Source: Bacillus subtilis
GTDB lineage: Bacteria > Pseudomonadota > Alphaproteobacteria > Rhizobiales > Rhizobiaceae
Length of the DNA: 64,000 nt
Assembly (NCBI GenBank): GCA_021733665.1
Contig: JAHREI010000011.1
Span: forward strand, 1-64,000
Direction of reading: 5' to 3'
The notes below the pieces were generated by a model. The model had not been told where the DNA came from and did not search any database. It saw nothing but the letters and a program-made list of their open reading frames with translations. Shown here piece by piece: positions 27,231 through 37,160 of the stretch. Made by a program: the position numbers and the translations under genes. Each line of letters opens with the position of its first letter. Position 1 is the first letter of the stretch.

Positions 27231-28234
27231 GAATAGCTTTCAATCGCATTATAGAGATGACATGCAACCTGATGGGTGCCGCTGATTGTTTGCAAAGCAG
27301 GGTGCTGCACAGAGCAAGATGCCAACACAGACCGGCAACGCGGATGGAAATAACAACCGCTTGGAGGCTTAAGTGGTGATGGCACCTCTCCTTCAATCGG
27401 CTGGTGCTCTCTTTGTCGGTTCTTGATGCTTGGATTCTGTTCAATCAGAGCGCGGGTATAAGGATGTGCAGGATTCAGGAATATTTCCTGTTTCGTAGCG
27501 GTTTCAACCACTTCACCCAAATACATGATTGCCACACGATCACTGATGTGGCGCACAACCGACAGATCATGGCTGATAAAAATATAGGTCAGGCCAAATT
27601 TTTCACGCAGATCCATAAACAAATTGATAACCTGTGCCTGAATAGACACGTCCAGCGCAGCGACACTTTCGTCACAGATCATCAGACGCGGTTTCATTGC
27701 CAATGCGCGTGCAATACCAATACGCTGCCGTTGGCCACCGGACAGCTGATGCGGATAACGATCAGCAAAATCCGGAGACAACGAAACTGCTTCGAGTATT
27801 TCCGCGACCCGGTCATTCACTTCCGATGATTTCATCCGACCATGAAACAATGGCGCTTCCGCAATGATGTCACGAATTTTATATCGTGGATTCATCGCGG
27901 CCGCTGCATCCTGAAATACCATCTGGATATCAAGAGCCGCTGTTTGTGCTTGTTTCGACGACTGATCAAGAATGTTCTGGCCATCGAAAATTATCTCACC
28001 TGCTGTGGCAGGTGTAATACCTGCGATCATGCGGGCAATCGTAGATTTTCCACATCCAGATTCACCAATCAGACCGAGTACTTCGCCTTTTTCAACACGA
28101 AAACTGACATCGCGTACTGCCTGTACTGCAGGCAGAGTATTCGTTTTAAGACCGATAGATTCCAAGCCACGTGCTAGCAAATCCGGCTTGGTGGAAAAGG
28201 TCTTTTGCAGATTTTTGATTTCCAGCAAACTCAT
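27227..28234 (-). CDS. Peptide/dipeptide ABC transporter ATPase (DppF-like)
   Basis: This 335-residue nucleotide-binding subunit has Walker A GESGCGKST, the signature LSGGQRQRIGIARAL, Walker B LMICDESVAALD and the switch His in FISHDLSVV. The C-terminal region with CYFHPRC belongs to the oligopeptide ATPase extension that holds an iron-sulfur or metal-like Cys cluster. It energises the importer with the partner ATPase upstream, which it overlaps by ATGA. Confidence 0.92.
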   Translation of the reverse strand: MSLLEIKNLQKTFSTKPDLLARGLESIGLKTNTLPAVQAVRDVSFRVEKGEVLGLIGESGCGKSTIARMIAGITPATAGEIIFDGQNILDQSSKQAQTAALDIQMVFQDAAAAMNPRYKIRDIIAEAPLFHGRMKSSEVNDRVAEILEAVSLSPDFADRYPHQLSGGQRQRIGIARALAMKPRLMICDESVAALDVSIQAQVINLFMDLREKFGLTYIFISHDLSVVRHISDRVAIMYLGEVVETATKQEIFLNPAHPYTRALIEQNPSIKNRQREHQPIEGEVPSPLKPPSGCYFHPRCRSVLASCSVQHPALQTISGTHQVACHLYNAIESYS

Positions 28235-29256
28235 ACCGGTTGCCCTCCCGCCATCTGGTCGGAACCCAGAGTGCCACCCGAGTTCAAATGCGAAGGATAG
28301 TGGCAGCGATAACGGACCACACCGTCATTACGTTCATCCGGCAGAGTTTCATGGCAAAGTTCCGCCGCTCTTTCGCAGCGCGGCGCAAACGGGCACCCCT
28401 TAGGCAGATTAAGCAGAGATGGTGTCATGCCCGGAATTTGATAAAGCCGGGCTAAATCATCTTGACCTTCCGGCAGAGAGCGGATCAAACCTTCAGTATA
28501 GGGATGACGCGGACGGTCAAGAATTTCATTGGCCGGTCCCTGCTCGACAATACGCCCCGCATACATAACCGCGATACGGTTAGCAATTTCCGCAGCTACA
28601 CCCAGATCATGGGTCACCCAGATCAGACCAGTGTCGTGATTACGCGCCAGATCGCGAACCAAATACAGGATCTGCGCCTGAATTGTTACATCCAGGGCCG
28701 TTGTCGGCTCATCCGCGATGATAACATCCGGATTATTGATCAAAGCAATAGCGATTGCCACACGCTGGCGCATACCACCCGACAACTCGTGCGGATAAGC
28801 CTTAAGGCGATCCGCGGCGGAAGGAATTCCGACAGCTTCAAGTGCCTTTTGCGAACGTATGCGCGCTTCTTTTTTCGATACTTTGTGATGGATCAGAATT
28901 GTTTCCATCATCTGCTCGTCAATCCTCATAACAGGATTGAGTGTCATCATCGGGTCCTGAAAAATCATCGCCAGACGATCACCGCGCAAAGCTGCGAGAC
29001 GCTTGGACGAAGCCTTGACCAGATCTTCGCCATTCAGCTCGATGGAGCCCTCAACAATACGTCCAGGCTCATCAATCAGCCCCATTATCGAGAAACCGGT
29101 AACGGTTTTACCGGAACCACTTTCTCCCACGAGACCAACGATTTCGCCTTTTCCAACTGTCAGATTGATACCGTTGACCGCACAGGCTTCACCTGCACGT
29201 GTAAAGAACGAGGTTCTGAGATTGGAAATTTTAAGTGCATTCAAAGAATTTGTCAT
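28231..29256 (-). CDS. Peptide/dipeptide ABC transporter ATPase (DppD-like)
   Basis: This 341-residue ATPase has Walker A GESGSGKT, the signature [15 protein letters not shown], Walker [13 protein letters not shown] and IWVTHDLGV, with a C-terminal [14 protein letters not shown] oligopeptide-type Cys cluster. It pairs with the DppF-like protein. Start ATG 29256 overlaps the permease stop by one base. Both ATPases being present is the normal Dpp/Opp layout. Confidence 0.92.
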   Translation of the reverse strand: MTNSLNALKISNLRTSFFTRAGEACAVNGINLTVGKGEIVGLVGESGSGKTVTGFSIMGLIDEPGRIVEGSIELNGEDLVKASSKRLAALRGDRLAMIFQDPMMTLNPVMRIDEQMMETILIHHKVSKKEARIRSQKALEAVGIPSAADRLKAYPHELSGGMRQRVAIAIALINNPDVIIADEPTTALDVTIQAQILYLVRDLARNHDTGLIWVTHDLGVAAEIANRIAVMYAGRIVEQGPANEILDRPRHPYTEGLIRSLPEGQDDLARLYQIPGMTPSLLNLPKGCPFAPRCERAAELCHETLPDERNDGVVRYRCHYPSHLNSGGTLGSDQMAGGQPV

Positions 29257-30137
29257 CAGCGTGCCATCCTTGGATTGAAGATGTCACGCAGGCGGTCACT
29301 GACGATATTGATAGCAAGGATCAATAACAACAATGCGATACCAGGAAAAATCGCAATCCAGTATTCATGCCCGAGCATAAATTCAAAACCATTAGAAATC
29401 AGAAGACCAAGCGATGGCTGTGTCTTTGGAAGACCTAACCCCAGAAAGCTCAATGTTGCTTCCAGTGTGATTGCATGCGCGGTCTGCACAGTTAGGATTA
29501 CCAAAAGTGGCGCGAGACAATTCGGCAGAATATGACGGAACATAATCCGTGCAGCTGACAAACGCTGTGAGCGCGCTGCTGCAACATAATCCTTGGCGCT
29601 TTCGCTCAGTGCGACAGACCGCACGGTACGGGCATAGTAAGCCCATTGCACAGCAACCAGCGCGATAATAACCTTATCAATACCTTGTCCAAGTGTGGCA
29701 AGCAGAACCAGCGCTATCAGAATCGCCGGAAAAGACAGCTGCAAGTCGACAAGGCGCATGATGAGCGTATCAACACGACCACCAAAATGCGCTGCAAGTA
29801 ATCCCGCGACAGAGCCAATAACAGCGCCTGCCAAAGCACTGATAATGCCAATACCAATCGAGATACGCAGACCGTAAATGATAGCTGACAACATATCGCG
29901 TCCGGCCTCATCGGTACCAAGCCAGTAAGTCATAGTGCCAGACATATCGGTTTCGCCAGGTGCCAGGCGCCCGTTGAGAATGCTGACGGTGGCCAGATCA
30001 TAGGGATCTTGCGGTGCGATCCATGGCGCCAGTAGAGCAATGACGGGAAGAGCGAGCAGAACCAAAAAAGCGATAATCGCCAATGGGCTTTCGAAAAAAT
30101 GTGCAACGCTTTCACGTATTTTCGGTGAAATTATCAT
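29256..30137 (-). CDS. Peptide ABC transporter permease (DppC-like)
   Basis: This 293-residue inner-membrane permease starts with a helix and a periplasmic segment containing GTDEAGRDMLSAIIYGLRIS, the DppC hallmark, followed by further helices. The EAA loop lies around YVAAARSQRLSAARIMFRHI and contacts the ATPases. GGGAAGATC precedes ATG 30137. It forms the pore with the DppB-like subunit. Confidence 0.92.
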   Translation of the reverse strand: MIISPKIRESVAHFFESPLAIIAFLVLLALPVIALLAPWIAPQDPYDLATVSILNGRLAPGETDMSGTMTYWLGTDEAGRDMLSAIIYGLRISIGIGIISALAGAVIGSVAGLLAAHFGGRVDTLIMRLVDLQLSFPAILIALVLLATLGQGIDKVIIALVAVQWAYYARTVRSVALSESAKDYVAAARSQRLSAARIMFRHILPNCLAPLLVILTVQTAHAITLEATLSFLGLGLPKTQPSLGLLISNGFEFMLGHEYWIAIFPGIALLLLILAINIVSDRLRDIFNPRMAR

Positions 30138-30145
30138 GATCTTCC

Positions 30146-31123
30146 CTATTTCGCGACCGCGCCGATCCGGATACGCGGATCGAGCCAGGTGTAAAGAACA
30201 TCGACGATGAGATTGATCAGGACGAACAACACTGTGATCATCATCAGATATGCAACGACGACAGGACGATCGAGCTGAAGAATGGACTCAATGATCAGAC
30301 GTCCGGTGCCGGGCCACGAGAAGATGGTTTCGGTTACAACCGAAAAGGCAATCAGCTGCCCCAGTTCCATTCCGATAACCGTCACCACCGGAACCATCAC
30401 GTTTTTCGCAATATGTTTCCATACAAGGCGTTGACCCGTGACACCTTTCGCTCGCGCGAATTTCACAAAATCCTGACTGATAACCTCGACTGTACCCGCA
30501 CGAACGAGGCGGATAATGACCGAGATTTTAAACAGGGCAAGATTAAGTGCAGGCAACATCAAATGACGCAGACCATCCCAGGTTAAAAAGCTCAGCTGAA
30601 TACCAAAAACATCCACCGTGTCACCGCGACCCGTAGCAGGAAGCCAGCCTAGATTGACGGAAAAAATCATGATGAACAGAATGCCTACCCAGAAAGAAGG
30701 CAGAGAGAAGCCCAAAACTGAGCCGGCCATAATCGCTTTGGACATCTTGCTATGCGGATAGAGTCCCGCTAGCAGCCCTAACGGGATACCAAGTACCAAG
30801 GAGATGATGAATGCCATGCCAGCGAGTTCGAGTGTTGCCGGCAGGCGCTCCAGAATGACGTCCATCGCCGGACGATTAAAGACGAAGGATCGTCCGAAAT
30901 CGCCCTGCATTACACTCGATACAAAGTGAAAATACTGAACAATAATTGGCTGGTCTAAGCCTAAACTGCGTCTTGCCTCTTCAATTTGTACCTGTGTTGC
31001 GCTGGGGTCGACCAGCAAATAAACAGGGTCGCCGATAACATTGATGCCAAAAAAGACAATCGTCATCATCAGAGCGACAATAAGAAGAGCAACAAGAACG
31101 CGACGAATAAGATATTCTGTCAT
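30146..31123 (-). CDS. Peptide ABC transporter permease (DppB-like)
   Basis: This 325-residue permease has the DppB opening EYLIRRVLVALLIVALMMTI, LGLDQPIIVQYFHFV, and the EAA loop near DFVKFARAKGVTGQRLVWKH. Six membrane helices are visible. It lies 8 bases upstream of the DppC-like gene and about 130 bases downstream of the binding-protein gene. Confidence 0.92.
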   Translation of the reverse strand: MTEYLIRRVLVALLIVALMMTIVFFGINVIGDPVYLLVDPSATQVQIEEARRSLGLDQPIIVQYFHFVSSVMQGDFGRSFVFNRPAMDVILERLPATLELAGMAFIISLVLGIPLGLLAGLYPHSKMSKAIMAGSVLGFSLPSFWVGILFIMIFSVNLGWLPATGRGDTVDVFGIQLSFLTWDGLRHLMLPALNLALFKISVIIRLVRAGTVEVISQDFVKFARAKGVTGQRLVWKHIAKNVMVPVVTVIGMELGQLIAFSVVTETIFSWPGTGRLIIESILQLDRPVVVAYLMMITVLFVLINLIVDVLYTWLDPRIRIGAVAK

Positions 31124-31251
31124 CGATCTGTCCGGATTAATGCGTAATTTAAATAACGGGCAAAAACCGGAAGAGCGGAATATATTCTTGTTCCGGCACC
31201 GGTTTTTGCTGTTTTCGCAGGCTGCAGGCCTGAACCTTATTACACAGGCTG

Positions 31252-32835
31252 TTACTTGGTGACGTGCTTCACGTTGTTTTCACGGGTAAACAAGTCGGTA
31301 CGTGGTGTGACTGCGTAATCTGACTGGGAGGCCCAGATGCCATTGAGGTGATGAACAGGGATGATACCTGCGTCATCCATAACGATCTTGGTTGCTTCAG
31401 CAATCAGAGTTTTACGCTTCTCCGGATCTGCTTCCACTGCTGCGGCTCGCGACAAACGATCCACCTCCGGATTGGAATAGCGCCCACGATTATTGGCACC
31501 GCGCCCCGCTTCCTTGTCATAGGTTTGTACAAGAGCATTGAAGGCTGCATCGGCAACACCATTGGCTGCACCGAAGCCCAGCATGAACAGAGCAAATTCA
31601 GGTTCTTTGTTCGGGCCACCACTGGTCGCACGTTCAAAGAAAATAGAACCCGGCAGCGTCTGAACACTTGTGCGAATACCGCCCGCACTGAGTAATTGGC
31701 CGAGCGCTTCACAAACTTTCGCATCATTCATATAACGATCATTTGTACAATGGATCGTCATCTGGAAACCTTCCGGAAAACCAGCTTCTGCCAGCAGCTT
31801 CTTGGCAGCAGCCGGATCATAAGCAACAGGTTCCAGCCCCTCCACATAACCATCCATGCCTTCAGGCATCATCTGGTTAGCCGGTGTTGCCAGACCATCC
31901 ATAATACGCTTTGCAATCAGATCGCGATTGATCAGCAACGAAATTGCTTTACGAACCCTAGCATCCTTTAACGGATTACCGATTGGCTGACCATCATTAC
32001 CTTTAATATGCAGCGACTGGTCATGGTGCTGGTCGATCGACAAATAATTGAGCATATAAGATGTGCCGGAAAAAAGACGTAAATTCTTTTCGCCTTCAAG
32101 GCGTTTGACAAGGTTTGGTGGCACATCATCGATGACATTCACATCACCGGAAATCAGCGCAGCAGTACGGGTACTGTCATTCTTGATAAATTTATAAGTC
32201 AGCTTATCATATTTCGGTGCACCACCCCAATAATCAGGGAATGCCTCCAAAATAACGCTGTCACCCGGCGACCATTTTACCCATTTATAAGGACCGGTAC
32301 CGATGGCAGCTTTACCGCCATTGAAATCATTTTCAGAGGCATTTTCCACTGCCGATTTTTTGACGATGCCGAAGGTCGACAAGTTATTGATGAGAACTGC
32401 GTCCGGAGATTTAAGCGTTATCTTAAACGTCGTATCATCAACAGCGTCTACAGTCTTCACGCCGGATAAATAGGTACGGAATGTACGTGGTGAATCTAAG
32501 TCGCGGGCACGTTCAATGGAATATTTCACATCTTCTGCAGTCAGAGTGCTGCCGTCGTGAAATTTAACATTCGGTCGAAGTTTAAAAACATATTCTGTTG
32601 GTGAAGACATCTCCCAGCTTGCCACAAGTGCCGGAACCGGCCGCTGTTTATCGTCCGAATGAAACAACGGTTCAAACACCTGACCACCAACATTGCGGTT
32701 CGGGCCGAACAGAACATGCGGATCTGCAGCACTGATTTCTGCTTTGATGCCAATTTTCAAGTCTTCTGCCATAGCTGGCATGGTCAATATGACGGCTGCT
32801 GTCGCAACACCTGCAAAGAAGGGCGCTAGTCTCAA
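31252..32835 (-). CDS. Periplasmic peptide-binding protein (SBP family 5)
   Basis: This 527-residue extracellular solute-binding protein has a signal peptide ending PAMA-EDLKIG, the family-5 region LVASWEMSSPTEYVFKLRPN, and KFHDGSTLTAEDVKYSIERA. It should bind a peptide or related amide in the periplasm and hand it to the permease. The start is a TTG at 32835 that is well supported by GGGAGG five bases upstream. It is the first gene of the importer operon and faces the divergent M28 peptidase. Confidence 0.92.
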   Translation of the reverse strand: MRLAPFFAGVATAAVILTMPAMAEDLKIGIKAEISAADPHVLFGPNRNVGGQVFEPLFHSDDKQRPVPALVASWEMSSPTEYVFKLRPNVKFHDGSTLTAEDVKYSIERARDLDSPRTFRTYLSGVKTVDAVDDTTFKITLKSPDAVLINNLSTFGIVKKSAVENASENDFNGGKAAIGTGPYKWVKWSPGDSVILEAFPDYWGGAPKYDKLTYKFIKNDSTRTAALISGDVNVIDDVPPNLVKRLEGEKNLRLFSGTSYMLNYLSIDQHHDQSLHIKGNDGQPIGNPLKDARVRKAISLLINRDLIAKRIMDGLATPANQMMPEGMDGYVEGLEPVAYDPAAAKKLLAEAGFPEGFQMTIHCTNDRYMNDAKVCEALGQLLSAGGIRTSVQTLPGSIFFERATSGGPNKEPEFALFMLGFGAANGVADAAFNALVQTYDKEAGRGANNRGRYSNPEVDRLSRAAAVEADPEKRKTLIAEATKIVMDDAGIIPVHHLNGIWASQSDYAVTPRTDLFTRENNVKHVTK

Positions 32836-32855
32836 TAAAACCTCCCATTTTATCT

Positions 32856-32874
32856 ATTAAAACATTGTTTTAAT
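32856..32874. promoter_or_regulatory. Palindromic site in the divergent promoter region
   Basis: ATTAAAAC-ATT-GTTTTAAT is a perfect 8-bp dyad around a 3-base centre, in the 93-base gap between the importer operon and the M28 gene. Its size and position suit an operator that controls both directions. The IclR protein encoded 6 kb away is the obvious candidate binder, but this is inference. Confidence 0.55.
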
Positions 32875-32928
32875 TCTTGCATTTTTATGGATACAGGTTC
32901 AAGACTTTTTTATCAAGGGAGATAAAAT

Positions 32929-34632
32929 ATGGATAAACTCGCTGAATATGTGACTTCTTCGGCAAAGAGCGATGCAGGTTGGGAGCTTGTGCTGGAGTTT
33001 TCCAGTACACACCGGTGTATGCCAGATGAGGTTGTACGTGGTGGTCATATCATTGCGGCACATCTGCAGAAGCTCGGACTAAAGCCGATTATCCATATGC
33101 CCTCGCTTTATCTTGGTATTCCGGTCTCAGCGCAGATTGTACTGCCTCACAGCACCATCAAAGCCAAAGCATCAGCATTATCGCCGGCAATTTCTAATCT
33201 GAAAGCACCGCTGATCCATTTGAAAGCCAGATCATCAAAGAGCCGCGTACACACAGATGATCCCAGTCAGCTTTTTGAAAACACCTTTGAAAATGAAGAT
33301 GACGCACGCAAAGCCATAACAGGGCACATTGTTCTGACTGAAGGACTTTCAAATCCGGCAAGAACATTGCTTCTTCAGCGTTGGGGCGCAGCTGCGGTCA
33401 TCGCTATCAACCCCGGTGATCGTTCCCATTGGGGCACGAACTCAGTGATATGGGGCTCTCCTGAAGAGCAGGAAACCAACCTTCTGCCTAAGATTGCTTC
33501 AGTTGCTGTCAGTTTTGATGAAGGACAAAAACTGATTCAGACGGCAGCCAGCGGTGATCAGATTACCTTGAGCGTTGAGGCATTGCACGGATGGTTCAAA
33601 CAACCTGTCATCACACTTGATATTGCCTCAGCGGATGGCTGTGAAGACTTTATTCTACTGCATTCTCATTATGATTCATGGGAAGTTGGCGTCGGCGACA
33701 ATGCGACCGGTAATGCAGTATTGCTTGAAGTCGCACGCCTTTTGTCACAACCGGAGCTCAGATTGAAGCGAGGCGTACGGATTTGCTGGTGGCCCGGACA
33801 TTCAGCCGGACGTTATGCGGGAAGCACATGGTATGCTGATTATTTCGCGCTTGAATTGGAGAAAAACTGCGTAGCCCATGTTAACTGCGACTCCCCCGGC
33901 TGCCGAGACGCAACGAGCTACGCCTCTATTCGCAGCAATGAAGTGCTAGGCGACCTCGTCAAACAAACAGTTGCAAAGCTGTTCCATCAGCAAACAGAAA
34001 TTACCCACCCAGGCAGAGCCGGTGATTATTCTTTTTATAATCTGGGCATTTCAGGCTGCATGCTCACATCATCAATGATCCCGAAGGCAGAACGCGAGCG
34101 TCGGGGGTGGTATGATGTAGGAGGGTGCGGCGGTGATCCAGCATGGCACAGCGAATTCGATACATTGGAAATCGCTGACCAAAATATTCTTCTCAATGAT
34201 GTACAACTTTATTCTCTTTTGGTTTTACAACTTGCACAGGCCGAACGGTTACCGATCCAGCTAACGAGTGCCTTTGAGAGAATTCGCTTGGAAATAACCA
34301 AACTCGTGGAAAATCTTGGTGAGCGCGTCAACCTCGGTCAGATAAACGCACTGCTGAAAGAAATACCGGAACTGATTACCGCTTTAACTCTGCCAGATAG
34401 TAAGCACTTTAATGAAAAAGCGAGACGGGCAGCACAGCTCATGTTACGCTTGAGCTACACTGAAAAAGACAGTTTTGCGCAGGATCCAGCTCGGGCTCTG
34501 CCGTTTATTCCGCTTCTGACACCGGTTCGAATAGCATCAAAGCCTTTATCTCCCGAAGCGACCCCTGCGGCACAGCGTGCACTGAACCGTGTACAATCTG
34601 CACTTGTACAAATCGCGGATATCTTACGCTGA
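32929..34632 (+). CDS. M28-family metallopeptidase
   Basis: This 567-residue protein has the M28 zinc-aminopeptidase core: HSHYDSWEVGVGDNATGNAV holds the first His and the bridging Asp, PGHSAGRYAGSTWYADY follows, then NCDSPGC, and WHSEFDTLE supplies a late His. A region before the catalytic core (about residues 95-215) looks like the PA-type insert common in this family. No signal peptide is visible, so it probably acts in the cytoplasm on imported peptides. It is divergent from the peptide importer and shares its palindromic intergenic site. Confidence 0.9.
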   Translation: MDKLAEYVTSSAKSDAGWELVLEFSSTHRCMPDEVVRGGHIIAAHLQKLGLKPIIHMPSLYLGIPVSAQIVLPHSTIKAKASALSPAISNLKAPLIHLKARSSKSRVHTDDPSQLFENTFENEDDARKAITGHIVLTEGLSNPARTLLLQRWGAAAVIAINPGDRSHWGTNSVIWGSPEEQETNLLPKIASVAVSFDEGQKLIQTAASGDQITLSVEALHGWFKQPVITLDIASADGCEDFILLHSHYDSWEVGVGDNATGNAVLLEVARLLSQPELRLKRGVRICWWPGHSAGRYAGSTWYADYFALELEKNCVAHVNCDSPGCRDATSYASIRSNEVLGDLVKQTVAKLFHQQTEITHPGRAGDYSFYNLGISGCMLTSSMIPKAERERRGWYDVGGCGGDPAWHSEFDTLEIADQNILLNDVQLYSLLVLQLAQAERLPIQLTSAFERIRLEITKLVENLGERVNLGQINALLKEIPELITALTLPDSKHFNEKARRAAQLMLRLSYTEKDSFAQDPARALPFIPLLTPVRIASKPLSPEATPAAQRALNRVQSALVQIADILR

Positions 34633-34638
34633 GCAAAT

Positions 34639-34675
34639 AATGTCCGTGCAGTATTTATGATTCAGCGCGGACATT
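34639..34675 (+). terminator. Terminator after the M28 gene
   Basis: AATGTCCG (34639-34646) pairs with CGGACATT (34668-34675), with GC/GC continuing inside the stem. It lies seven bases after the stop codon. The T run that follows is short. Confidence 0.55.
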
Positions 34676-34760
34676 CTTGATGCCATATCTTCCATTTTGC
34701 TCAAAATTGAGTATTGTTATGAATGCAAATACTAACCGGTAGCATCATAAGGTAAACGTT

Positions 34761-34925
34761 ATGTTTCAAGAGGCTTTTCAGAAAAAACTGATTATTATCA
34801 GTTGTTTGTTGATGGCTATTGCCGGTTTTGTAGCGGGAACGCAGATGAAATCATTCCGCCCTGCCAAAATGAAATCAGCACAGGCCGATATCACCGTTCC
34901 ATTTCAAAACTACACACAATTATAA
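34761..34925 (+). CDS. 54-residue single-helix protein
   Basis: ATG 34761 opens a 54-codon frame with one hydrophobic segment (LIIISCLLMAIAGFVAGTQM) followed by a basic and then polar tail. AAGGT lies upstream. It could be a membrane anchor or a signal-peptide-containing small protein. It ends 26 bases before the next gene, so the two may be co-transcribed. Confidence 0.45.
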   Translation: MFQEAFQKKLIIISCLLMAIAGFVAGTQMKSFRPAKMKSAQADITVPFQNYTQL

Positions 34926-34951
34926 AAACCGAAGCGCACACAAACAGCCTC

Positions 34952-35299
34952 ATGACCCTTCCGGTAGATATTCCCCTTAAAGCTTCTTTTGGTGGCTGGA
35001 AATTCATTCCCTGGTTTGCCTGGGGCTCCAATAGCATGAAGCCAAAACTAATATTACATACGGATAAAATCGAGCTTCGCTTATTCAGACTGCGCCGGAA
35101 ACCCTATACAGCAATCACAAAAATCGACTATCGGTCCGCATGGCGTACAGAAAATATCGTGATTGAATTTAGCGACAGTATCAGTACATTCATCGGCAAC
35201 ACTGGAAACCGTGATATAACGAGGAATGCAATTCGTATTCTTCATGACAAAGGATGTCCGTTATCTGAAGCAGCGACGGCTCTCATAACCAGCTCATAA
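34952..35299 (+). CDS. 115-residue hypothetical, PH-like
   Basis: A frame from ATG 34952 encodes MTLPVDIPLKASFGGWKFI and then PKLILHTDKIELRLFRLRRK, with alternating strands ending in an ALRILHDKG-like helix (sequence NAIRILHDKGCPLSEA). Seven strands with a C-terminal helix would suit a bacterial PH-like domain, but that is pattern inference. A longer in-frame version exists upstream but overlaps the 54-residue gene. Confidence 0.5.
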   Translation: MTLPVDIPLKASFGGWKFIPWFAWGSNSMKPKLILHTDKIELRLFRLRRKPYTAITKIDYRSAWRTENIVIEFSDSISTFIGNTGNRDITRNAIRILHDKGCPLSEAATALITSS

Positions 35300-35347
35300 C
35301 TGCAAACATACAGACAATTCAAACAGCGCCATTGTCACACCACCAGC

Positions 35348-35371
35348 AAAACCCCGTCATGAATGACGGGG
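35348..35371 (-). terminator. Terminator of the SH3-type gene
   Basis: AACCCCGTCAT and ATGACGGGGTT form an 11-bp perfect stem with a 2-base loop; on the minus strand it is followed by TTTTGC, about 30 bases after the stop of the minus-strand gene. Confidence 0.65.
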
Positions 35372-35400
35372 TTACAACCAGTTTTCAATCATATCGCCGA

Positions 35401-35724
35401 TCACGGACACTCCTGATCACGTACAAAGCGAGCCTTTACATAGCCGCGCAATGTACCGTCTTCGTAGGAATAGCTGATCGGACACCAGCGTTGCCCCCAT
35501 GAAAGACTCTTTGGTATGCACTCACCTTTGAGCGCCAGAACACCATAGTTATTTGCAGGTATGGAAATAACTATACGACTTTTTGCGGACGGTTCAGCAC
35601 GAACATTCAGGCTATCATTCGCAGCAACATTGACGATACGAAGACAACCCGGCCCCGTTGTTGCATGGGCTGCTACAGGAAACACCGCTAGCGCCAACGC
35701 GATTATTACAGTTTTTGAGTTCAT
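35401..35724 (-). CDS. Secreted bacterial SH3-domain protein
   Basis: This 107-residue protein has a signal peptide ending VAAHA-TTGPG and a mature SH3b-like domain: VAANDSLNVRAEPSAKSRIV is the typical SH3 type 3 opening (LNVRxxPS), followed by WGQRWCPISY and GYVKARFV. Four Cys suggest two disulfides. SH3b domains bind peptidoglycan or peptides, so an envelope role is likely; the precise job is unknown. Confidence 0.82.
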   Translation of the reverse strand: MNSKTVIIALALAVFPVAAHATTGPGCLRIVNVAANDSLNVRAEPSAKSRIVISIPANNYGVLALKGECIPKSLSWGQRWCPISYSYEDGTLRGYVKARFVRDQECP

Positions 35725-37091
35725 GTCTGACTTTCCGCATTAATAACTATCAGTTCTTTTAATATCACCCAATAAACTACAATTATTAATGTTACGCATG
35801 ACTAAGCAAAAGCGATGCATACGTCAGCTTTTATTGCAGTTATGAATAACGGCCGATTGAACATTTCGCCAGCGCATTCGACCTTTAACACGCTTTTTTG
35901 CCGACGCTATCGGGAAATCAACTCTAATTGAAGCAGAAATCTCCGAGGGAAAAATATAAAAATGATGCCAACGCGCAAGGCCAACCGAAATTCAATGAAA
36001 TTCGGCAAAACCTCAAGCCCACATCAATAGCATCCGCTCAATCTCCCAATCACAGATTATCTCTGCCATTAGCTTTACCTGCAACAAAGGTCGTGGATGG
36101 AAGATACGGTTTTTCTGAAAACGCCCGACATACTAATTTACGGCGTCTTTAATGGCGTGAAAAGCAGCCGATCCAGCACGCTTGTTGCACGGTGCCTTCC
36201 CCTCGCGTTATTCGGAGAACTGGTCGAGTAGATGAAGCGGAATGGGGGATTATTGAGGGCAGAGAAATACGCCACGACCAGCAGTTTCTTATATGTCAGC
36301 TATCAGTGTGGGGCCTGAAATATTGCAGTTGCCATGACATCCCGATGGTCTTTACCTTGTCGTCCATCAGACGGCATTTTTGAAGTTCTGACCCCATCAA
36401 AAAATATAGGAATTCATAAAAACTTCAGCAACACCACAACTGCCCACAAGACAAATTCTCGACGAGGTTTTACAGACCAGTGCGCCTAAGAATGCCAGTA
36501 TCATCATCGCTGATCTACGTACGGACAATGAGTAAACGATCCTACACATTTCACAACTGAAATTAAATGCATTAGCATAATAATTATACAATATTAAAAA
36601 CAACAATCATTACGTCTATGCAATTATATTATAATTAACTGACACCATATGATGCGATAATATAATCGCATAAATTCCCGTAAAATGGCAGATTTACTAT
36701 ATCCTTATTGCCGGAATATTTACATTCTGAGCATTCCTTGATTAGCAAATTGCTGGCAGCACCAGTCTTACGTCCGATCAATGGCTGCCTGTGTTGTCGA
36801 TGGCACACGACTGGGTCGCCGGTAATGCGACTATTCATACCGAGCTTGAAGCGGCTTTGCAGCGGTTGAACTCAATTGAGCGTTTTTTTTGCATATCCGG
36901 AGCTGCATTACTGGAGCGCCTGTATGCACGTTTAACAAATCGCGATGCAACAGGTTTTCTGCAGGTTTCCCGAAATATCTCAACCATTATTGTCTCTCAA
37001 AAATAATCGGAACAACCAATCATCCTCAACATCCTTCATAGATTACAGGATTTCCGGCTCAGCCTCTGTCCGCAAGACGCAAAGGAGCCTC
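35725..37091. other. 1.37-kb gene-poor stretch with decayed remnants
   Basis: Only short, composition-poor frames are present (for example 35928-36152, 36192-36383). On the plus strand a stop-to-stop frame near 36412-36537 reads TSATPQLPTRQILDEVLQTS and then APKNASIIIADLRTD with no start codon, which looks like part of a lost gene. 36560-36720 is AT-rich. A larger remnant is listed at 36746-37006. Confidence 0.4.
36746..37006 (+). pseudogene. Unidentified C-terminal gene fragment
   Basis: A stop-to-stop frame of 86 codons starting after TAG at 36743 runs SLTSDQWLPVLSMAHDWVAG, then LEAALQRLNSIERFFCISGA and ALLERLYARLTNRDATGF to a stop. It reads like the helical end of a larger soluble protein and has no good start: the only candidates are GTG/ATG in the middle. 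I cannot name the family. It may be a real short gene, but decay is more likely given its surroundings. Confidence 0.35.
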
Positions 37092-37123
37092 CATATTTCG
37101 CCTCACTGACGAGGCGAAATATG
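37092..37123. terminator. 13-bp hairpin downstream of hyuB
   Basis: CATATTTCGCCTC (37092-37104) pairs perfectly with GAGGCGAAATATG (37111-37123) around a 6-base loop, 38 bases after the end of the hyuB gene. It is likely to end the hydantoin operon. Confidence 0.65.
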
Positions 37124-37160
37124 TTTGCTTAAAAATACGCACCAGAAGCCGGTGTTTCTG

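Noticed and set aside
28462-29535. 357-codon plus-strand frame
   Set aside because: Antisense to the DppD/DppC genes, which have clear motifs.
35928-36383. Two short plus-strand frames
   Set aside because: No ribosome sites, no domain, and a decayed neighbourhood.
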